DNA of 64,000 nucleotides, taken from contig NZ_CP118974.1 of assembly GCF_029024305.1 (NCBI RefSeq), forward strand, positions 248,001 to 312,000. Direction: 5' to 3'. Each line of letters begins with the position of its first letter. Within the stretch, counting starts at the first letter, position 1. Shown here in pieces: positions 52,032 through 59,436 of the stretch. A program made the translations under genes and the position numbers. The notes below the pieces were generated by a model. The model was not told the DNA's origin, ran no database searches, and saw nothing but the letters and a program-made list of their open reading frames with translations. This DNA is from Mammaliicoccus vitulinus (GTDB lineage: Bacteria > Bacillota > Bacilli > Staphylococcales > Staphylococcaceae).

Positions 52032-53675
52032 ATGAAAAAACGTGTTGGGGAATATTTAATGGATGCATTAAGTACAGCGGGTGTTAAGAAAGTTTATGGT
52101 GTACCCGGAGATTTTAATTTAACATTTTTAGATGACATTGTTAGTAGAGACGATATGGAATGGGTAGGCAATACAAATGAATTAAACGCGAGTTATGCAG
52201 CTGATGGCTATGCAAGATTAAATGGTATAAGCGCAATGGTTACAACATTTGGTGTTGGCGAATTAAGCGCAGTAAATGGCATAGCAGGATCTTATGCTGA
52301 ACGTGTACCAGTTGTAGCAATTACTGGGGCACCAACGACTGCTGTAGAAGAAGCGGGTAAATATGTTCATCATTCTTTAGGTGAAGGTAAATTTGATAAC
52401 TACAGAAAAATGTTCAAAGAAATTACAACTGCTCAAGGTTATATCACGGTAGACAATGCTCAAACAGAGATTCCAAGACTCATCAATGCAGCAATATCAG
52501 AAAAAAGACCTGTTCATCTGCATTTACCAATAGATGTTGCACAGTCTGAAATAGATGTTAAAGAAGCGTATAAAATACCTGAACCGATTCATCAAGATGT
52601 ATCTAAATATATCGAAATGATTGAACAAAAATTACAAACAGCTAAACAACCAGTTATCATCACAGGTCATGAAATCAATAGTTTTAAACTACATGATGAA
52701 TTAGAACAATTTGTTGAACAAACTCAAATACCTGTAGCCCAATTATCTTTAGGGAAAGGTGCTTTTAATGAAGAAAGCCCATTTTATATGGGGATTTATG
52801 ACGGCAGCATTGCAGAAGAAAAGATAAGAGATTATGTAGATAACAGTGATGCCATTTTAAATATTGGTGCCAAATTAACAGACTCAGCAACTGCAGGATA
52901 TTCATATGGCTTTGATATTGATGATGTAGTCATGATCAACCATCATGATTTTAAATTAAATGATACTGTAACATCTGAATTTACATTGCCTAATCTTGTA
53001 GATGGATTATTGAACATACAATATAAAAATGAAACACATTTCCCAGAAAATATACGTGCTGAAAAAGGTGATTACACAATCGATAATGAGCCATTAACTC
53101 AAGAAACGTATTTTAAAATGATGCAAGATTTTATAGGAATTGATGATATTATTTTAGCAGAACAAGGAACATCATTCTTTGGTGCGTATGATTTGAATTT
53201 ATATAAAGATAATACGTTTATTGGTCAACCATTATGGGGTTCAATAGGGTATACATTACCAGCAACAATAGGCACTCAAATGTCTGATTTATATAGAAGA
53301 AACATCTTATTAATAGGAGATGGGTCATTACAACTAACAGCTCAAGATATTTCCACAATGATTAGAGAAGACCTTAAACCAGTTATCTTTGTAATCAATA
53401 ACGATGGTTATACAGTAGAACGTAAAATCCATGGAGAAAATCAACCATATAATGATATTCACATGTGGGATTATAAACTGTTACCAGCAGTATTCGGTGG
53501 TAAAGATAAAGTGGCCGTTCACGATGTAGAAACATCTGAAGATTTAAAAAATGTATTTTTACAAATTGATAAAGAACCAAACCAAATGCATTTTATCGAA
53601 GTAAAAATGGGCGCATTAGACGCACCAGAAAAACTCGACGCAATTGGTAAAGCATTCTCAAAACAAAACAGCTAA
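52032..53675 (+). CDS. ThDP-dependent alpha-keto acid decarboxylase (pyruvate/indolepyruvate decarboxylase type)
   Basis: 547-residue thiamin-diphosphate enzyme of the PDC/IPDC family, making an aldehyde and CO2 from a 2-oxo acid. YGVPGDFNLTFLDDI and WVGNTNELNASYAADGYAR contain the ThDP-activating Glu50. YVHHSLGEGKF is the double-His motif of the PDC/IPDC branch, which separates it from acetolactate synthases. The ThDP motif is GDGSLQLTAQDIS to NNDGYTVE. The substrate (pyruvate, indolepyruvate or branched-chain keto acids) cannot be fixed. It is monocistronic with a strong terminator and is probably controlled by the divergent MarR protein. Confidence 0.92.
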   Translation: MKKRVGEYLMDALSTAGVKKVYGVPGDFNLTFLDDIVSRDDMEWVGNTNELNASYAADGYARLNGISAMVTTFGVGELSAVNGIAGSYAERVPVVAITGAPTTAVEEAGKYVHHSLGEGKFDNYRKMFKEITTAQGYITVDNAQTEIPRLINAAISEKRPVHLHLPIDVAQSEIDVKEAYKIPEPIHQDVSKYIEMIEQKLQTAKQPVIITGHEINSFKLHDELEQFVEQTQIPVAQLSLGKGAFNEESPFYMGIYDGSIAEEKIRDYVDNSDAILNIGAKLTDSATAGYSYGFDIDDVVMINHHDFKLNDTVTSEFTLPNLVDGLLNIQYKNETHFPENIRAEKGDYTIDNEPLTQETYFKMMQDFIGIDDIILAEQGTSFFGAYDLNLYKDNTFIGQPLWGSIGYTLPATIGTQMSDLYRRNILLIGDGSLQLTAQDISTMIREDLKPVIFVINNDGYTVERKIHGENQPYNDIHMWDYKLLPAVFGGKDKVAVHDVETSEDLKNVFLQIDKEPNQMHFIEVKMGALDAPEKLDAIGKAFSKQNS

Positions 53676-53680
53676 ATGAT

Positions 53681-53724
53681 AAACCCCCGAAATGACCTGA
53701 TTGATCATTTCGGGGGTTGTTTTA
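53681..53724 (+). terminator. Terminator after the decarboxylase
   Basis: AACCCCCGAAATGA and TCATTTCGGGGGTT form a 14-bp perfect GC-rich stem, followed by GTTTTA. Confidence 0.93.
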
Positions 53725-53885
53725 TATATATAATCGAAGACACGCCCGCTGAATAAAGACAAAAATCCTAGAAGTCTAATCATGAAATAGATTTACCTAT
53801 TTATATATACCTAAGATTGATATTTTAGTTTAACTTTTCCTTCGCATTCTCTATAATAATTGTAAAGAAATTCGGAGGTACATCT

Positions 53886-54770
53886 ATGAACAGTCAAAAA
53901 TATTTATTAGCTATTAAAAATAGAATTATTCAGGAAAAACTTGATGAAGAAACGAGAAACTACATTAAAGGTCTGGAAGGCGAGGTTTTTGTTAAACGTA
54001 TTCTAGATGAATATCCTGATCTTAATTATTTATATGATTTTCACATAAGTCATAAAAATCGTGTTCAAATTGATTTCTTAATTGTAACAGATGACGCTAT
54101 ACTACACTTTGAAATTAAACATTATTCTGGAGATTATACTATAAAAGATAGTCAGCTTATTAGTGAATTTGGAAATATGTTTTTCACACCTTTTCAGCAA
54201 TTACGCCGAGCCAATCATGAATTAAACTCCTTAATATCCGTCTTTAATATTGATAAACCATTACATTCTTATCTTATTTTTACAAACCCCAAATTCACTT
54301 TAAAAGGTTCAATACCAAATCATTTCAATATTTTATTACCAACTGAATTACATAAATTTAAATACATGTTTAAAAATAAGAACATTATAGAAAATGCAAA
54401 GATCTTACAATTATTTCAACGGGAGCATAGAGATTTTTCACATGTTTATAAAAATGTTAAGAGAGTTCCGATGTCATGTTTAAGACCAGGTTTAAAATGC
54501 CCGAAATGTTGGAGTGTCAGTACAATTGAAATAGAAAATCGTAAAAAATATTTTCACTGTAAATACTGTAATTTTGAAGATAAAAGAAATAAATTATACT
54601 TGTACAATTTAATAGAATTATATCTATGTAAGGGTGAACCATTTACTTTAGTAGAAGCACAGGAGTGGTGTGGTGTTGAGAATAAACATACATTAAGAAG
54701 AATATGTGATAAGCATTTTAATAGTAATGGTAAGAAACCCAAAAAATATTTCCCTATATTGCAAGACTGA
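53886..54770 (+). CDS. NERD nuclease-related protein with C-terminal zinc ribbon, intact
   Basis: 294 residues. A NERD domain (about 25-130) holds the PD-(D/E)xK-like core VQIDFLIVTDDAILHFEIKHY (Asp; Glu-x-Lys) and TPFQQLRRANHELN. A middle segment SYLIFTNPKFTL then LLPTELHKF follows. The C-terminal zinc ribbon is CPKC-x17-CKYC, and a helix-turn-helix-like end reads FTLVEAQEWCGVENKHTLRR. NERD domains are predicted nucleases of unproven role, often on mobile DNA or plasmids. The start has CGGAGG upstream. The stop lies inside a family 2 repeat unit (LQD-stop is encoded by TTGCAAGACTGA). A frameshifted homologue is at 4083. Confidence 0.9.
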   Translation: MNSQKYLLAIKNRIIQEKLDEETRNYIKGLEGEVFVKRILDEYPDLNYLYDFHISHKNRVQIDFLIVTDDAILHFEIKHYSGDYTIKDSQLISEFGNMFFTPFQQLRRANHELNSLISVFNIDKPLHSYLIFTNPKFTLKGSIPNHFNILLPTELHKFKYMFKNKNIIENAKILQLFQREHRDFSHVYKNVKRVPMSCLRPGLKCPKCWSVSTIEIENRKKYFHCKYCNFEDKRNKLYLYNLIELYLCKGEPFTLVEAQEWCGVENKHTLRRICDKHFNSNGKKPKKYFPILQD

Positions 54771-54826
54771 TGAAACAAGCAACATAGAAAGCCTGTAAGT
54801 TGCAAGACTGACCAAACAAGCAACAT
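54758..54826. repeat. 41-bp repeat family 2, two units overlapping the NERD stop codon
   Basis: TTGCAAGACTGA at 54759 and GTTGCAAGACTGA at 54799 are 41 bp apart and carry the GTTGC/GCAAC dyad and ACATAGAA spacer of the array at 22527, in the same orientation. The first unit supplies the last three codons and stop of the NERD gene. Confidence 0.92.
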
Positions 54827-54884
54827 TCAGACCGCAGACCCCTGACCCAGCTCCCGCCAAACACTCAACCTCATCCAATTATAA

Positions 54885-54918
54885 AAAGCTGGGCACATTA
54901 TGTGTCCCAGCTTCCTCT
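54885..54918 (-). terminator. Terminator of the gat operon
   Basis: AAGCTGGGCACA and TGTGTCCCAGCTT pair with one bulge and are followed by A/T tracts, about 30 bp beyond the gatD stop. It may also serve the NERD gene. Confidence 0.75.
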
Positions 54919-54949
54919 TAAGTCATTATTGATTTATGGTCATGTTTAT

Positions 54950-55987
54950 TTATGGATGAAAGATTACTTTGTCATAATGTTTCTTTTTGTTTACTAAGTT
55001 ATAAAATGTTTCTGGGCCTTTTTCTAACTCGAGTCTATCTGAAATAATAGGGTCCACATTGATTTCTCCTGTAGACATATAGTGTAATGTGGCTGTCCAT
55101 TCTTCTCCAGGGAAGGGCGCTGATAGGCCGTTCCAAGATCCTATAACGTTTAGCTCATTTCTTAATATTTTTTCAAAGTGTTGTCTTTTGATTTCGATAT
55201 CTGAATAGGGAATGCCTAATAATAAGACTTCTCCGCCTTTAGTTGGCAAAGTGAGTACTTGTCCTATAGTAAAAGGTGACCCTGCTGATTCTACAGCGAC
55301 ATCAATTTTCTCCGGTATAGCTGATATTGCTTGATCTAACGCTTCTTCTATTGAGTTAATTGTATAATCTGCGCCTAGTTGCGTTGCAATTTCTAGTTTG
55401 TGACTATCAATATCTATTGCAATAATTTTTGCAGCACCGAATATTTTGGCCCATTGTATTGCTAATAGACCTATACTTCCGCATCCCATAACGGCTACTG
55501 TTGCACCTGGTTTCATATGTGTGCGATAGAATCCGTGTGCAACAACTGCAGATGGTTCAACCATGGCTGCTGTGTCTAAATCAACATTGTCTGGGAGTTT
55601 TAATACGTTGCTTGCGGGTAGTTTAACAAACTCTGCAAAACAACCTGGTTCATAGGATCCGATAACATATAAGTTTTCGCATCTAGAGTATTCGCCTTTT
55701 TCGCAATAATGACATTGGTGACAGACGACGGCAGGGCAGCCTGTTACAGTGTCGCCGACATTTAAGCTTGTGACTTCACTGCCTATTTGCTCAACTATAC
55801 CGGAAAATTCATGTCCAAATGTCATACCTTCTTTATATGGTCCGAGTTTCTTATATCGAGATGTATCTGATCCACATATACCAGTTGCTTTAACTTTAAT
55901 AATGACATCATCAGGTGATTTAAGTTCGGGTTTATCCGTATCTTCAAATCTTAAATCTTCAATGTCGTACAAATTTAGGGCTTTCAA
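54950..55987 (-). CDS. gatD: Galactitol-1-phosphate 5-dehydrogenase-like zinc alcohol dehydrogenase
   Basis: 345-residue medium-chain zinc dehydrogenase. Catalytic zinc ligands are Cys in GICGSDTSRYK and His-Glu in FGHEFSGIV. The structural-zinc cysteines are in CPAVVCHQCHYCEKGEYSRC. The NAD Rossmann loop is VMGCGSIGLLAIQWAK. It is the last gene of the gat operon and the best match to GatD, oxidising galactitol-1-phosphate to tagatose-6-phosphate. The start is TTG at 55987 with GGGAGGA 9 nt upstream. Another zinc dehydrogenase with different residues lies 230 bp away. Confidence 0.85.
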   Translation of the reverse strand: MKALNLYDIEDLRFEDTDKPELKSPDDVIIKVKATGICGSDTSRYKKLGPYKEGMTFGHEFSGIVEQIGSEVTSLNVGDTVTGCPAVVCHQCHYCEKGEYSRCENLYVIGSYEPGCFAEFVKLPASNVLKLPDNVDLDTAAMVEPSAVVAHGFYRTHMKPGATVAVMGCGSIGLLAIQWAKIFGAAKIIAIDIDSHKLEIATQLGADYTINSIEEALDQAISAIPEKIDVAVESAGSPFTIGQVLTLPTKGGEVLLLGIPYSDIEIKRQHFEKILRNELNVIGSWNGLSAPFPGEEWTATLHYMSTGEINVDPIISDRLELEKGPETFYNLVNKKKHYDKVIFHP

Positions 55988-56017
55988 ATCATTTATCCTC
56001 CCCTCTGTTTTTACATG

Positions 56018-56176
56018 TTATGACGTTTGTTCTGAAGTGACTTTCTTTTTCTTGAAAAGTTTTGCTCCAAAATAACTAATGAAAACAGCACTGTTACAAA
56101 TTAATAAGTTATCCATATAAATACCTGTAATACTTCTCATCGGTCCAAGCATAAAATCTAACATGTGTTCAACCAT
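56018..56176 (-). CDS. 52-residue small membrane protein inside the gat operon
   Basis: A short frame in the gap between the two zinc dehydrogenases, on the operon strand. It reads MVEHMLDFMLGPMRSITGIY, then MDNLLICNSAVFISYFGAKL and FKKKKVTSEQTS, with one predicted hydrophobic helix (about 22-41) and a basic C-terminus. AAAGGAG precedes it, with the ATG at 56176 about 10 nt away and an alternative TTG two codons upstream. The gap would otherwise be the only long intercistronic space in the operon. I know no family. It is supported by ribosome-binding site and position only. Confidence 0.55.
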   Translation of the reverse strand: MVEHMLDFMLGPMRSITGIYMDNLLICNSAVFISYFGAKLFKKKKVTSEQTS

Positions 56177-56215
56177 AATCAACATTCTCCTTTTTATCTT
56201 TAAAAGATGATTTAT

Positions 56216-57247
56216 TTATTCGATAGGGCGAAGTAAGACTTTAATACCTTCGCCGCCTTTAATGTGATTGTAACCTTCATCCCACTCGGTAATATCAAGT
56301 TCAGCTGTAACGAGTGCTTCTGCGTCTACTTGTCCTGAGCTCATTAATTGTAATGATGGTTCCCAATCAGCAGGTTTCTGACTTCTGCTTCCGACTACTC
56401 TAATTTCTTTTTGAACGATTTTTTCTAAATCAAATGGAATTTCAGCGTCTTTAAAAATACCAACTTGAACGTAATTTCCCTTTTTACGCAATAAATCGAG
56501 TCCTTGTTTAGCAGCAGGTACAGCGCCTGAACATTCTAATACGACATCTGCACCATAACCATTTGTAATATGATTTACGTATTCTTTTAAATCTGTATGT
56601 TGAATATTCACTACATGATCTAAATTAAGTTCTTCAGCTTTATCTAAACGTGCTTTATCATTATCTAATCCAGTAATAACGACTTTGCCACCTTTACTTT
56701 TAACGACTTGCGCTACAAGTAAGCCGATAGGGCCGGGACCCATTACAACAACAATATCATCTTGTTGTATTTCAATTTTAGATACTGCATGGTGTGCACA
56801 CGCTAACGGTTCAGTCATAGAAGCTGCTTTATAAGATACGTTATCTGGTAATTTATGAACACTTGCAGCTCTTGCAACAAGGTATTGCGTGAAACCGCCA
56901 TTTTGTTGTGTACCTAAACCTTTACGATGGTTACATAAGTTATAATCACCCGTTTGGCAATATTCACATTCACCGCAAATATAATAAGTTGTTTCAGAAG
57001 TCACACGGTCACCAACTTCAAAATCTTGAACGTTCTCTCCAACTGTTACGATTTCACCGGAGAATTCATGACCGAGTGTTACTGGAAAGTTTACGTTGTA
57101 ATGACCTTCATACGTGTGAACATCTGTGCCACAAATACCAGCGTAATGAACTTTTATTTTGACTTCGTTTTTTCCTGGTTCTGGAATATCTCTATCTAAT
57201 ATTTCTAAGTTGCCAAATCCTGGTGCTGTTTTGACTAATGCTTTCAT
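56216..57247 (-). CDS. Zinc-dependent polyol dehydrogenase (sorbitol dehydrogenase-like)
   Basis: 343-residue medium-chain zinc alcohol dehydrogenase. GICGTDVHTYEGHY and LGHEFSGEIVTVG hold the catalytic Cys and His-Glu. The structural-zinc lobe is CGECEYCQTGDYNLC, and the coenzyme loop is VVMGPGPIGLLVAQVVK. It differs clearly from the GatD-like protein in the same operon. It is probably a second polyol (phosphate) dehydrogenase, for example for sorbitol- or altritol-type substrates. The ATG has AAGGGGATG upstream and lies 20 bp after gatC. Confidence 0.88.
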   Translation of the reverse strand: MKALVKTAPGFGNLEILDRDIPEPGKNEVKIKVHYAGICGTDVHTYEGHYNVNFPVTLGHEFSGEIVTVGENVQDFEVGDRVTSETTYYICGECEYCQTGDYNLCNHRKGLGTQQNGGFTQYLVARAASVHKLPDNVSYKAASMTEPLACAHHAVSKIEIQQDDIVVVMGPGPIGLLVAQVVKSKGGKVVITGLDNDKARLDKAEELNLDHVVNIQHTDLKEYVNHITNGYGADVVLECSGAVPAAKQGLDLLRKKGNYVQVGIFKDAEIPFDLEKIVQKEIRVVGSRSQKPADWEPSLQLMSSGQVDAEALVTAELDITEWDEGYNHIKGGEGIKVLLRPIE

Positions 57248-57267
57248 GTAATGTCATCCCCTTAATG

Positions 57268-58527
57268 TTAGTTGAACAAATCAAAGAACTTGAAGATAAT
57301 ATAGTTTAAGATGTTACCACCTTGGTCAAGACTTGAGATTTGTGATGATCCTGATGGCATTTTAACGCTTGTACCGTCAGCCATACTTGTGAAAATAGGT
57401 GCTACATCAGTTGCGATGTATAGTGAAATAGCGATCATAACTGTACCTACGATAACAGAATGAATGATGTTACCACGCGCTGCACCAACGATGAATGCTA
57501 CAATAAATGGAATTGTTGCTAAGTCACCGAAAGGCAATACTTGGTTACCAGGTAAAATAACAGCTAATAACACTGTGATTGGAACTAAAATCAAAGCAGT
57601 TGAGATAACTGCTGGATGTCCTAAAGCTACAGCAGCATCTAAGCCGATATAAATTTCACGGTCACCAAAACGCTTGTTTAACCAAGTACGTGCGGATTCA
57701 GATACAGGCATTAAACCTTCCATAAGAATCTTAACCATACGAGGCATTAATACCATTACAGCTGCCATAGACATACCTAAGTTAATAACATCTCCAACAT
57801 TGTACCCAGCTAATAAACCGATAGCTAAACCGAGGACAAGGCCTACGAAGATGGATTCACCGAAAGCACCGAATCTTTTTTGAATTGTTTCTGGATCTGC
57901 ATTTAATTTGTTAATGCCAGGAATTTTTTGAAGTCCTTTAACTAAGAAAATACCTGGGACATAAGAAATTGTACTACCAGTTGCGATTGATACACCTGGT
58001 AAATCATAGAACTCACTCATCATTGGAGCAGTCCAGTCAGCTACTTTTAAGCAGACGATTTGGAATAATACAGCAGCAACAAGTGACTGCCAAATACTAC
58101 CAGAAATTGCATAAACCATAGCACCACAGAATGTATAGTGCCAGAAGTTCCAAATATCAACGTTCATCGTTCTCGTCGTCTTAGTTAATAACATAATGAC
58201 ATTGATAACGATACCTAATGGAATAATGAATGCTGCTATTACTGAGGCCCATGCAATAGAAGACGTTGCAGGCCAACCTACATCAATAACATTTAAGCTA
58301 ACGCCTAAGTTTTTAACCATTGCTTGTGCAGCTGGTCCTAAGTTGTTAACAAGTAAATCAATTACTAAGAAAATACCTACGAAGGCAACACCAATTGTTA
58401 AACCAGATCTAAATGCTGCTCCGACTTTTTGTCTGAAGAATATCCCTAATAAGAATATGACAATCGGTAAAATAACCGTTGCACCTAAATCAAGAAATGC
58501 TTGAATAAAATTTACGAAACCATTCAT
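57268..58527 (-). CDS. gatC: PTS galactitol transporter EIIC
   Basis: 419-residue EIIC of the galactitol (Gat) PTS family, with about ten helices. LDLGATVILPIVIFLLGIFF at the N-terminus is followed by SGLTIGVAFVGIFLVIDLLV, GWPATSSIAWASVIAAFIIP, LPGVSIATGSTISYVPG, VLMPRMVKILMEGLMP and FAFIVGAARGNI-like segments, all typical of GatC. It moves a polyol while passing phosphate from EIIB. AAGAGGATG precedes the ATG. The 86-bp gap to gatB contains an imperfect hairpin (58552-58592). Confidence 0.92.
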   Translation of the reverse strand: MNGFVNFIQAFLDLGATVILPIVIFLLGIFFRQKVGAAFRSGLTIGVAFVGIFLVIDLLVNNLGPAAQAMVKNLGVSLNVIDVGWPATSSIAWASVIAAFIIPLGIVINVIMLLTKTTRTMNVDIWNFWHYTFCGAMVYAISGSIWQSLVAAVLFQIVCLKVADWTAPMMSEFYDLPGVSIATGSTISYVPGIFLVKGLQKIPGINKLNADPETIQKRFGAFGESIFVGLVLGLAIGLLAGYNVGDVINLGMSMAAVMVLMPRMVKILMEGLMPVSESARTWLNKRFGDREIYIGLDAAVALGHPAVISTALILVPITVLLAVILPGNQVLPFGDLATIPFIVAFIVGAARGNIIHSVIVGTVMIAISLYIATDVAPIFTSMADGTSVKMPSGSSQISSLDQGGNILNYIIFKFFDLFN

Positions 58528-58551
58528 TCCCTACACCATCCTCTTTTTTAG

Positions 58552-58592
58552 AAGAATGAGGATGAAATATTATTGTTATTTCAACCTCATGC
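58552..58592 (-). promoter_or_regulatory. Intercistronic hairpin between gatB and gatC
   Basis: ATGAGGATGAAATA and TATTTCAACCTCAT pair with one mismatch, and no good T-run follows on the minus strand. It is more likely an mRNA-processing or stability element than a terminator. Confidence 0.4.
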
Positions 58593-58613
58593 TAGTTTTT
58601 AAATTTAATTATT

Positions 58614-58892
58614 TTAACTTTGTAATACGTCTAATATTTCTTTTTTCGTATCTTCAATACCGATACCAGTTAAGAAGTTACGTGCGTTAATTACTGGGAA
58701 ATCATATTTTTTTTGAGTCATTGCTGTTGTAACTAATAAGTCAGCCGTATCAACGTAAGGACCAACTTCAGTGATTTTAATTTGTTTTAAATCTACTTTA
58801 ATATTGTGTTCTTTAGCCATTTCTTCAATTGCGTTATTTACCACTGTTGACGTTGCGATTCCTGCTCCACATGCTACTAATACTTGTTTCAT
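58614..58892 (-). CDS. gatB: PTS galactitol-type EIIB
   Basis: 92-residue stand-alone EIIB of the lactose/galactitol type. The phosphocysteine is Cys8 in VLVACGAGIATSTVV. Small size, the P-loop-like CGAGIATS and the IKITEVGPYVDTADLLVTT layout match GatB. It receives phosphate from the EIIA encoded 58 bp upstream and passes it to the sugar through gatC. AGGAGG precedes the ATG. Confidence 0.93.
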   Translation of the reverse strand: MKQVLVACGAGIATSTVVNNAIEEMAKEHNIKVDLKQIKITEVGPYVDTADLLVTTAMTQKKYDFPVINARNFLTGIGIEDTKKEILDVLQS

Positions 58893-58949
58893 AATTATTT
58901 CCTCCTAATTTGAGTCGATGTTTTCACCGGACTCTTCCATTTATATTTT

Positions 58950-59417
58950 TTATGCTTCACTTAATTCTTTGTCTATTGCATCTACAATTGTTTGTTTATC
59001 TTGTGCGTTGGCGATTAATGAAAGTAATTGATCATTTTGGAAAATACCCATTAATTTTTGTAATAGTGAAAGTTGTGCATCTTCTTTATCCATTGCTAAC
59101 ATGAAAATTAATTTAACATCAGTTGTTTCTTCTAACTCTCCCATGATGACAAATGGAACTGTTTCCTTTAAAACTGCAATACCAATTGATTTTGATTGGA
59201 CATGTTGTATATCGGTATGCGGGATTGCTACTGAGCAATATACAGTTGGTAAACCAGTTGCAAATGAACTTTCTCTTTCTATGACAGCATCTTTGTAAGT
59301 CTCTTTAACGTAACCATTTTGATACATGACATCGGCTAACTTACTCAATGCTTCCACATTTGTCGCAGCCTCTACATCAAGAATGACGTTCGAGACATCG
59401 ATTTTTAAATCTTGCAT
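58950..59417 (-). CDS. gatA: PTS EIIA (fructose/mannitol/galactitol type)
   Basis: 155-residue EIIA domain protein of the PTS_EIIA_2 family. The active histidine is His67 in SVAIPHTDIQHV. GVYVKETYKDAVIERESSFA-like segment (here NGYVKETYKDAVIERES) and the VPFVIMGELEETTDVKLIF strand are standard. The ATG at 59417 is chosen over the TTG at 59426, because AAAGGGG is 9 nt from the ATG. It begins about 10 bp after the MtlR-like regulator, which carries a related EIIA domain of its own. Confidence 0.92.
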   Translation of the reverse strand: MQDLKIDVSNVILDVEAATNVEALSKLADVMYQNGYVKETYKDAVIERESSFATGLPTVYCSVAIPHTDIQHVQSKSIGIAVLKETVPFVIMGELEETTDVKLIFMLAMDKEDAQLSLLQKLMGIFQNDQLLSLIANAQDKQTIVDAIDKELSEA

Positions 59418-59436
59418 GTTATGCAACCCCTTTGAT

